Shown one piece after another: positions 57,480-64,000 of a DNA stretch of 64,000 nt (the stretch's first letter is position 1; every line of letters begins with the position of its first letter). The notes below the pieces were generated by a model. That model was not told where the DNA came from. It saw only the letters and a program-made list of their open reading frames with translations, and did no database searches. The stretch comes from Citrobacter amalonaticus (GTDB taxonomy: Bacteria; Pseudomonadota; Gammaproteobacteria; Enterobacterales; Enterobacteriaceae). Made by a program: the position numbers and the translations under genes. The stretch is taken from the NCBI RefSeq assembly GCF_018252635.1, contig NZ_JAGTXM010000001.1:434122-498121 (forward strand). Direction: 5' to 3'.

Positions 57480-58619
57480 TCAGACATCCGTCCGTGTAGT
57501 GACATTTTGCTGGCGTAACAGATCGTCGTTCATCGCATAGCGCGCCAGCGCGGGACGATCGAACGTGATGCCATGTCCGGGTTCTTCGCCCGGACGAATG
57601 GTGCCGTTTATGACCTGACAGGATTGAGAAATTATTCCCATCTCGCTCAGACTCGCCCCCTTTAACCCCTCGAAGAGCTGGATATTGGACAAGCCACAGC
57701 CCAGATGCGCCATCAGTTCCATACCGAAATGCGGGATCACGGGTATGTTGTGGCTTTCAGCTAATTTCGCGATTTTTACAAACTCGGTAATTCCACCCAC
57801 CCGATAAACATCAGGCTGAATGTAGTCACATGCCTCCTGGCTGATCCAGTGAGCGAACTGGTATTTGGTGTACAGGCTTTCACCAACGGCAACCGGAACA
57901 GGACATTTCTGGCGCAGCAGGCGGTGACCGGGGATGTCGTCGCTGAGTAGCGGCTCTTCCAGCCAGTACAGCCCGACCTGCTTCAGTATTGCCATCCGAC
58001 GAGCGGCATCACCCGAGGACCACTTCTTGTTGGCATCTACGGCGATGTTAATCGATGGCCCCACAAAGTTACGTACCGCCAACAGGCGAACCAGATCCTC
58101 CTCAACATCCTCGCTACCGATTTTCATTTTGACCGTGCGATAGCCTGCGCTGAGAAAACCGTCCATTTGTGCAAGCAATGCATCGAGTGAGAGATGCAGA
58201 TTCACGCCGCTGCCGTAACCCGGTAAGGTATCCCGATAGCCACCGAGCAGTCGGTATAGCGGCTGATTCAACTGCTGACCAATGAGATCCCACAGCGCGA
58301 TATCCACGGCAGCGATTGCGTGGGTCGTCACGCCCGCCGAGCCGATATCGTGGCTTTCAAGCCACATGCGGCTCCACAGGCGCTCGACGTTCAGTGGATC
58401 TTCTCCCATCACTTTAGCGGCAAGATAATGGTCAATCAGGTTTTTAAACGCGCTGCCGCCGTTGCCAGTACTGAACGTCCAGCCGGTACCGGTATGTCCG
58501 GTATCCGTTTTTAACCACACCACCACAAATTCCAGACTGGAAAACGCGTAGTTTGACGAACCCCAGTTCTCAGTGAGCGGGACGCGGTACAGCCCGGATT
58601 CAAAATCGATAATTTTCAC
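57480..58619 (-). CDS. Enolase-superfamily acid-sugar dehydratase (talarate/galactarate dehydratase-like)
   Basis: A 379-residue mandelate-racemase-type enzyme with a complete active-site set: K164-M-K166 on one face, metal ligands D195, E221 and E247, and the His297/D270 dyad (PHFGME; QPDVYRVGG). This fits dehydration of an acid sugar such as galactarate or talarate; residues past PHFGMEL match the Salmonella talarate dehydratase style. The start is GTG with a strong GGAGG site six bases upstream. Substrate is not fixed. Confidence 0.87.
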   Translation of the reverse strand: MKIIDFESGLYRVPLTENWGSSNYAFSSLEFVVVWLKTDTGHTGTGWTFSTGNGGSAFKNLIDHYLAAKVMGEDPLNVERLWSRMWLESHDIGSAGVTTHAIAAVDIALWDLIGQQLNQPLYRLLGGYRDTLPGYGSGVNLHLSLDALLAQMDGFLSAGYRTVKMKIGSEDVEEDLVRLLAVRNFVGPSINIAVDANKKWSSGDAARRMAILKQVGLYWLEEPLLSDDIPGHRLLRQKCPVPVAVGESLYTKYQFAHWISQEACDYIQPDVYRVGGITEFVKIAKLAESHNIPVIPHFGMELMAHLGCGLSNIQLFEGLKGASLSEMGIISQSCQVINGTIRPGEEPGHGITFDRPALARYAMNDDLLRQQNVTTRTDV

Positions 58620-58636
58620 TCGGTCCTCCTTTTGCG

Positions 58637-59917
58637 CTATGCGAGTGATTTATGCGCGTCATGCCGGGCTGCTTTTTTCACAAACAGCGCCACCACAGTC
58701 GCCCCCAATACGCCGAGGCAACCAGCGAGAATAAAGGCCGCGGCATAAGAGCCAGAGCCGACAATAAAGCCGGTCACGGTAGGTGCGACGATGCCAGAGA
58801 TATTGGCCAGACCGTGCATCAGTCCGCCCGCACTCCCGACGTACTCCTTCGGCGCGGCGTCCTGAATCAACGTCCAGTAGGCTGGGGCGGCAATTTGCAT
58901 GAAACCAAAGGCGACAGTCATCAACGCAACAGCGCCCATTGCGGTTTGCGTCTGACTGATCAGCCCCACGCAGACGGAGCAGATGCCGAAACAGGTCACC
59001 AGTACCACTTTGCGGGAGAAGAGCTGTTTGCCGGTTTTACGGTAGATGAAGTCGATAATGAAGCCACCGGAAATGTAGCCGAGCGTCCCGGCAACCCACG
59101 GCAGCACGCCGACCAGACTCATGTCTTTCAGGCTGATCCCAGTGGTATCGACGAGAAATGTCGGGAACCAGTTCATGAAGAAAAACAGCACGTAGTTGAA
59201 GCAGAACAGCGACAGCGCTGTGGCGAGAATAGACGGCTGGAGGATCGCACTCCACATTGAAGGGGCTGGGGCACCGGGCTCCGCGTCTGGAATGAGCACG
59301 TCCTCATCGCCTTCAATTAATTGGGCTTCATTAGCAGATACCCGTTTGTTATCCCGCGGCCTGTCGGTGGCAATCAGCGCCCAGATAATGGCCCAGGTAA
59401 TGCCGATAAAAGCAATGATGACAAAGGAAATACGCCAGTTGAACGTGATGCACAGAAAACCGACGATCGGACCGGATATCGCCCCGCCCAGCGGCCCGCC
59501 AGCCTGGTTAATGCCTACCGCACGGGCGCGCTCGTTCAGCGGAAACCAGTTATTCACGACTTTGTTGGCCGTGGTAGAAATGGGACCTTCTCCGGCACCG
59601 AAAAAGGCGCGGGCAATAAACATGGTCCAGAAGTTAAAACAGCCTGCCGTCAGGCCGCAAATAATCGACCAGATGGACATTGACCAGGTAAACACCCGCT
59701 TGGGTCCAAATTTATCAGCCAACACGCCGCCAATAAAATTAAATAAGGCATAACCAATCGAGAAACTGCCGAAAATTATACCTTTTTCTTCAGGTGTCAG
59801 ATGAAAGTCTTGAGTAATAAAAGGCATGGCGTAGGCTAATGCCGAACGGTCGAGATAATTAATGATCATCGCCAGCGTCAGCATGACCAGAATGACTCGA
59901 CGGAATTGCGTATTCAT
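58637..59917 (-). CDS. MFS sugar-acid transporter (ExuT/LgoT-like)
   Basis: A 426-residue, 12-helix symporter. NYLDRSALAYAMPFI (about 24-38) and GAGEGPISTTANKVVNNWFP (about 108-127) match the hexuronate/galactonate branch (ExuT, DgoT, LgoT). The ATG MNTQFRR is preferred over an upstream ATG by homology; the ribosome site is modest (AAGGGT). A second transporter in this island (47573-48922) suggests two substrates or two conditions. Confidence 0.9.
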   Translation of the reverse strand: MNTQFRRVILVMLTLAMIINYLDRSALAYAMPFITQDFHLTPEEKGIIFGSFSIGYALFNFIGGVLADKFGPKRVFTWSMSIWSIICGLTAGCFNFWTMFIARAFFGAGEGPISTTANKVVNNWFPLNERARAVGINQAGGPLGGAISGPIVGFLCITFNWRISFVIIAFIGITWAIIWALIATDRPRDNKRVSANEAQLIEGDEDVLIPDAEPGAPAPSMWSAILQPSILATALSLFCFNYVLFFFMNWFPTFLVDTTGISLKDMSLVGVLPWVAGTLGYISGGFIIDFIYRKTGKQLFSRKVVLVTCFGICSVCVGLISQTQTAMGAVALMTVAFGFMQIAAPAYWTLIQDAAPKEYVGSAGGLMHGLANISGIVAPTVTGFIVGSGSYAAAFILAGCLGVLGATVVALFVKKAARHDAHKSLA

Positions 59918-60000
59918 AGGGGGACCCTTCACTAATATGAGGTTAGCGGTATAAATAAGTCATGATTTTTCGTAAAGATTATGTTGTCGTTATTATCCAG

Positions 60001-60711
60001 TCATTGCTTGACAGAATTCAGATAGCGTATTTTTCGGGTGACATAAAAACCGCCATCGAGCGTTAACATAGCCCCGTTAAAACTGTGAATATCCGGATCG
60101 GTTAACAGTATACTGGTTTTGGCAATCTCTTCAGCCTTAACATATTCCAATAGTGGAATACCATCGTCTTTATGCAGTTGCTTTAATTGCTCGACAAACG
60201 CTTTTTGTTGTGGATCTTCTTCACTAAAACCACGGAATATCGTATTGATTTTAATGCCATAAGGTACCAGTTCCTGAATGCCGGAACGGCAGATATTCAT
60301 CAGGGCCAACTGACTGGCGGCGCCATAAGAGTAGTACTCAGTGGGCACCAGCGCTGCAATATGTGCGAGCGTGACAACGCGCCCTTGCACACCTTGTTGT
60401 ACCATTTTTTTACAGGCATTTTGTACCCACCATAATCCTCTTTCCAGATCGTCATTCATCGTTTCGGCAATGAAATGTTCGTCATCGTCCAACATTGAGC
60501 CCTGGCGTGGTGGTGGGGAAATGTATATAAAGGCATTCAGTTTTTTCTCGCCGATAGTAATCTCGTCAATAGCCATGGTCATTTTGTGATATTCAGTTTC
60601 TTGACTAAAATAAACACTCCATCCCTGTTGGGAATAATATTTTTCCAGCGTGGATAACAGGTTGGGTTCAGTCTGACCGCCGGTAATCAGAATGGTATTT
60701 TTATTTTCCAT
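60001..60711 (-). CDS. SDR-fold protein with degenerate active site
   Basis: A 236-residue member of the short-chain dehydrogenase family. The fold is recognisable (VVTLAHIAALVP; PYGIKINTIF; a C-terminal NGAMLTLDGGF). The cofactor motif reads TGGQTEPN without the usual TGxxxGxG glycines. Tyr129 is kept, but the lysine of YxxxK is Ser133 and the catalytic serine is His117. It is probably non-catalytic or altered. It lies 14 bases after a classical SDR (60726-61499). Confidence 0.85.
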   Translation of the reverse strand: MENKNTILITGGQTEPNLLSTLEKYYSQQGWSVYFSQETEYHKMTMAIDEITIGEKKLNAFIYISPPPRQGSMLDDDEHFIAETMNDDLERGLWWVQNACKKMVQQGVQGRVVTLAHIAALVPTEYYSYGAASQLALMNICRSGIQELVPYGIKINTIFRGFSEEDPQQKAFVEQLKQLHKDDGIPLLEYVKAEEIAKTSILLTDPDIHSFNGAMLTLDGGFYVTRKIRYLNSVKQ

Positions 60712-60725
60712 TTCTATTCTCCTGA

Positions 60726-61499
60726 TTAAATACAGCGGATATGTTGGCCGCCATCAATTTTAATAAAATCACCCGTTACGACGGCACCGTGGTTTCCTGC
60801 CAGATAGACTGCGGCAGCGCCTAGCTCTTCAATGGTTGCGGGCTGGCCAATAGGAATTGTTGCCAGCAACTTCTTCCGCCCCTCATCGGTGGCCAGTTCG
60901 GGCTTCGGATCGTTGATATTTGTATCGACAAACCCTGGCCAGAGTTGGTTTACTGTAATGCCATAGCGTGCCAGTTCGAAAGCCATTGACTGACTCATCT
61001 GATCAATTGCAGCTTTGGTCGCAGCATAAACGCCCATCAGCGCCATTGGACGGCGAGCATGTCCAGAAGCAATATTGATGATGCGACCACGAATACCTTT
61101 TTTCACCATCATGCGTGCTGCGTGGCGTGCACAATCATAGGTACCTTTGATATTGATGTTTACCGCATGGTCAAAGGCGGGTTTTGTGATATCAAGGAAG
61201 GGTTCCCAGACGCAAACACCGGCGTTGTTCACCAAAATATCCAGACGACCGAAGTGGGCGTCGACGTCCATAAACATCTGACGGACCTGCTCTGGATGAG
61301 AAATATCGGCTTCAACCAGCAGCGCGCGCCTGCCAAGTCCGCGAATGATGTTGGCAACCTGTTCGGCTTCCTGTGGGTTAATAACGTAGTTGATGACAAT
61401 ATCTGCACCCGCCTCAGCAAGGGCGCAGGCAATGCCTTTACCTATTCCTTTCATGTTTCCCGCACCGGTCACCAGTGCGACCTGGTTTTGTAGACTCAC
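60726..61499 (-). CDS. Classical SDR oxidoreductase of the second sugar-acid unit
   Basis: A 257-residue NAD(P)-dependent short-chain dehydrogenase with a complete set: TGAGNMKGIGKG (11-22), NNAGV, the Ser of NIASG and YAATK near 155-160. It would oxidise a sugar or hydroxy acid or reduce a keto-acid. The start is GTG behind AAGGAGAAGG. First gene of the leftward unit and divergent from a GntR regulator. Confidence 0.92.
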   Translation of the reverse strand: MSLQNQVALVTGAGNMKGIGKGIACALAEAGADIVINYVINPQEAEQVANIIRGLGRRALLVEADISHPEQVRQMFMDVDAHFGRLDILVNNAGVCVWEPFLDITKPAFDHAVNINIKGTYDCARHAARMMVKKGIRGRIINIASGHARRPMALMGVYAATKAAIDQMSQSMAFELARYGITVNQLWPGFVDTNINDPKPELATDEGRKKLLATIPIGQPATIEELGAAAVYLAGNHGAVVTGDFIKIDGGQHIRCI

Positions 61500-61772
61500 G
61501 ACCTTCTCCTTTTAAGTGTGCAACACGCGACGGCAATGTATGGAATCGTAGTAGCATCCTGTGTTGACGATATCTCAAGCACTTAATCAACAACTAATAT
61601 ATTAGTTGGTTATTAGATTTGCACTTTGCAGAAAAAACATCCATCATCTGTTGGGTTAATTACGATGGAGATCACAAATTTTGTCGTAACTGTCTAATTA
61701 ACAGAGAATTTCTAATTTTCATTTTTGTTGCGTTAGGGGGATAATGCCCGCAACTCAGCAGGGAGAACACCA
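61500..61772. promoter_or_regulatory. Divergent control region of the second sugar-acid unit
   Basis: 273 AT-rich bases between the classical SDR gene and the second GntR gene. They contain an 18-base perfect palindrome at 61591-61608 and no gene. Confidence 0.6.
61591..61608. promoter_or_regulatory. Perfect palindromic operator candidate
   Basis: CAACTAATATATTAGTTG is an exact 18-base palindrome, the size expected for a dimeric GntR regulator. It lies about 90 bases upstream of the divergent SDR gene and about 165 upstream of the GntR gene. Binding is inferred. Confidence 0.65.
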
Positions 61773-62423
61773 ATGAATCCGCCCGTCAATAAAATGAACC
61801 AGGCCTATGAAGCTATTGAAAGCATGATTATTTTTCAGGATCTTGCGCCAGGTTCGATGGTGTCCGAAGCCCAGCTCATGGAGCTGACGGGCTTTGGGCG
61901 TAGCCCGGTGAGGGAAGCGTTACAGCGTCTGGCAAATGACCGGCTGGTTGAGATCTATCCGTATAAAGGCGTTTTTATCCCTGCTATTTCTGTTGAGGTA
62001 CAGCTCAAAGTGTTAGAACTGCGCCGCTGCGTGGGAGAGTTCGCCGTGCGTCTGGCAACCCGGCGCGGTACGCATCAGCAGAAGAAGGAAATGCTGCAAC
62101 TGGCGGAGGCCTTTGAGGCGATTAACGAAATTTCTCAGATGCGTCAGTTTGGCGCATTGCTAAAGCAATCCTATGCATTGATTGGTCTGGCGGCAGAGAA
62201 TGAGTACTTGCAGCCGTGTCTTTCGCCTCTACAAGGACTTTCCAGCCGCTTCTGGTTTGCCCAGCTTAGCGCCAGCAATCAGCATGAGCTGGTGAAAGCC
62301 TCACAACTGAACGCGATAATGCTGCGCAATATCTGTCATGGCGATGAAGAACTGGCTGCCAGCGCCTCGAAAAACGTCAACGATTACTTTACCGAATTTA
62401 CCTACAAGGTGCTGGCGCGATAA
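61773..62423 (+). CDS. GntR-family (FCD) regulator of the second sugar-acid unit
   Basis: A 216-residue regulator with an N-terminal helix-turn-helix (MVSEAQLMELTGFGRSPVRE, about 29-48; RLVEIYPYKGVFIP) and a C-terminal FCD-type domain (about 75-210). AGGGAGAACACCA precedes the ATG. It differs from the first GntR of the island and should sense its own ligand. Confidence 0.9.
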   Translation: MNPPVNKMNQAYEAIESMIIFQDLAPGSMVSEAQLMELTGFGRSPVREALQRLANDRLVEIYPYKGVFIPAISVEVQLKVLELRRCVGEFAVRLATRRGTHQQKKEMLQLAEAFEAINEISQMRQFGALLKQSYALIGLAAENEYLQPCLSPLQGLSSRFWFAQLSASNQHELVKASQLNAIMLRNICHGDEELAASASKNVNDYFTEFTYKVLAR

Positions 62424-62449
62424 CACGACGGCATGGCAGGATGGGGCTG

Positions 62450-63895
62450 TCAGGAGCCGCTTACCACGCCTGGCGTCGCGACTTCTTCCATCGCCACCTT
62501 TAACGCCTCGCCCAGCTTCTGCATCACGTCCCGGTGCTTCTCACTGGGCGGGAGCGAACAGTTTATGCGCACACAGTTGCGATATTTCCCTGATGCGGAA
62601 AACAGTGAGCCCGGCGCGACCTGAATTTTCAGGCGGCAAAGCTGTTTGGCAACGCAAACCATATCCACTTGTTCTGGCAATTCGACCCACAGCATGAAAC
62701 CGCCTTTTGGTCGCGTAACGCAGATGCCGCAGGGAAAATATTCCCGCGCCCAGCAGGTATAAATCTCCATATTACGCTGATAAATCTGGCGCATACGCCG
62801 GACGTGGCGATGGTAGTGTCCTTCCCGGACAAACGTCGCTGCCGCCAGTTGGGTGGCGGGAACGTTGGTGCCAATGACCGCATACTTCATATGCAGTAAT
62901 TTGTCGTGATAACGACCCGGAGCGACCCAGCCGACGCGCAGGCCAGGAGCGACCGATTTGGTGAATGAACTGCAAAGGATAACCCGACCGTCGATATCCC
63001 AGGAGTGAATGGTTCTGGGACGGGGATACTCTGTCGCCAGTTCACCGTAAACATCATCCTCGAAAATCACAATGTCGTGGCGTTGGGCGAGCGCCAGCAC
63101 CGCCCGCTTACGGGCGTCCGGCATGATAAAACCGAGCGGGTTATTACAATTGGGCACCAGGATAACGCCTTTGATCGGCCACTGTTCAAGCGCCAGCTCC
63201 AGCGCTTCAATACTGATGCCGGTATCCGGATCGGTCGGGATCTCAATCACTTTGATCCCTAAACCGCGCAGCAATTGCATGGTGCCGTAATAAGCCGGGG
63301 ATTCCACAGCGACAATGTCTCCTGGCTGGCAGACGGCCAGCAGGGCCAGCGACATGCCGCTTTGACTGCCGCTGGTGATCACCAGATCGTCGGCGTCAAC
63401 CACCGATCCGCCATCCAGCATCAGCCGGGCGATTTGCTGGCGTAGTGCGAGGCTGCCAGCCAGTTCATCGTAGCCCAGAATCGCACTCAGATTGTGTTGT
63501 GCTACGCGACTGAGTTCGCGCCAGAGCGGTTTCAGGCTGGGTTGGCTAACATCCGGAATACCGCTGCTAAGCGGGATAACCGATTGGTCGTGATGGCCTT
63601 CCAGCATGTTCAGTACCTGCTCCCATTGGGTAATCTCAACCGGACGCTGTACCGGACGCGACATCGGCGGGACCGGCGGCAGCGCTTTCTGCGGCGCGAC
63701 GAAGTAGCCTGAACGGGGTTGCGGCGTAATGAGTTGTAATGATTCCAGTACCTGATACGCCTGCTGTACGGTGCTGATACTGACACCGTGCTCCTGACTC
63801 AGGCTACGTACCGACGGCAATTTCTCTCCGTGACGATACAGCCCTTGTTCAATACGCTCGGCCAGCAGGTTGGCCAGATGTTGGTAACGCGTCAT
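62450..63895 (-). CDS. yjiR: YjiR, MocR-type PLP-dependent regulator
   Basis: A 481-residue MocR/GabR-family fusion, closely matching E. coli YjiR. It has an N-terminal GntR winged helix (GEKLPSVRSLSQEHGVSIST, about 23-42) and a C-terminal aminotransferase-like domain. That domain has the NCNNPLGF motif, and the Lys of SSFTKSVAPG is the PLP-binding candidate. The target is unknown. It bounds the sugar-acid island on the right. Confidence 0.95.
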   Translation of the reverse strand: MTRYQHLANLLAERIEQGLYRHGEKLPSVRSLSQEHGVSISTVQQAYQVLESLQLITPQPRSGYFVAPQKALPPVPPMSRPVQRPVEITQWEQVLNMLEGHHDQSVIPLSSGIPDVSQPSLKPLWRELSRVAQHNLSAILGYDELAGSLALRQQIARLMLDGGSVVDADDLVITSGSQSGMSLALLAVCQPGDIVAVESPAYYGTMQLLRGLGIKVIEIPTDPDTGISIEALELALEQWPIKGVILVPNCNNPLGFIMPDARKRAVLALAQRHDIVIFEDDVYGELATEYPRPRTIHSWDIDGRVILCSSFTKSVAPGLRVGWVAPGRYHDKLLHMKYAVIGTNVPATQLAAATFVREGHYHRHVRRMRQIYQRNMEIYTCWAREYFPCGICVTRPKGGFMLWVELPEQVDMVCVAKQLCRLKIQVAPGSLFSASGKYRNCVRINCSLPPSEKHRDVMQKLGEALKVAMEEVATPGVVSGS

Positions 63896-63914
63896 TCTGT
63901 ATCCCTCGTAGATG

Positions 63915-63988
63915 CCATACAGATGTAAAAACCAGTACAGACAGGCGGAAAATGTGCGGTGCAGAGACTGTTTTAGCGGATCTGTATG
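63915..63988. promoter_or_regulatory. Repeated CTGTA elements upstream of yjiR
   Basis: Copies CCATACAG (63915-63922) and CCAGTACAG (63932-63940) lie in direct orientation, with an opposite CTGTATG (63982-63988). Direct repeats of this kind are typical of MocR/GabR-type regulators, which often autorepress. Assignment is inference. Confidence 0.45.
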
Positions 63989-64000
63989 TTAAACAAAAGC

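Noticed and set aside
1-64000. CRISPR arrays, insertion sequences, rRNA or prophage genes
   Set aside because: No regularly spaced repeats, transposase or integrase signatures, or rRNA sequence were seen in any frame.

Overview
The window reads as a chromosomal segment of an enteric bacterium close to Citrobacter or Salmonella. The AI-2 (lsr) genes, yjiJ, yjiK, yjiL, yjiM, yjiN, mdtM and yjiR are all recognisable orthologues of Escherichia/Salmonella genes. lsrE is present, which E. coli K-12 lacks. The genus call is an inference from remembered protein families; no 16S or other marker lies here.

Region 1 (1-10.2 kb) is the autoinducer-2 uptake and processing locus. lsrACDBFGE runs leftward, and lsrR and lsrK run rightward from a shared control region rich in TGAACA/TGTTCA half-sites. 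A small cupin gene follows lsrK. Just beyond lsrE is a short piece identical in sequence to my recollection of the 3' end of the leuX leucine tRNA.

Region 2 (10.2-32.2 kb) is a complete type VI secretion system. tssJ-K-L-M-A and a PAAR-like gene run leftward; tssB-C-hcp-E-F-G-clpV-vgrG run rightward from a shared AT-rich promoter region. All 13 core components are present, although TssM has no visible Walker A motif. The variable genes are a small AT-rich HNH nuclease between clpV and vgrG, a MORN-type repeat protein and a LecA-like lectin after vgrG, and, past the PAAR-like gene, an SBD-HNH type IV restriction enzyme and an unknown AT-rich membrane protein.

Region 3 (32.2-45.9 kb) is the yji backbone: a ribbon-helix-helix protein, yjiJ, yjiK, a DUF3343 protein, yjiL, yjiM, a DUF2164 protein and yjiN. 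A LysR / symporter / cystathionine beta-lyase-like unit follows, then mdtM, a LysE exporter and an AraC regulator.

Region 4 (46-62.4 kb), between mdtM and yjiR, is a sugar-acid catabolic island of two units, each with its own divergent GntR regulator. The first has an IlvD/Edd dehydratase, an FAD oxidoreductase, a GarR-like reductase, a GarL-like aldolase, a GarP-like transporter and a UxaA/GarD-like dehydratase. The second has two SDRs (one with a degenerate active site), an ExuT/LgoT-like transporter, two enolase-superfamily enzymes, a mutarotase and a YjfP-like hydrolase. Together they suggest oxidation and dehydration of an unusual hexonate, hexuronate or aldarate, ending in pyruvate and glycerate. 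The substrate cannot be read from the sequence. yjiR closes the window.
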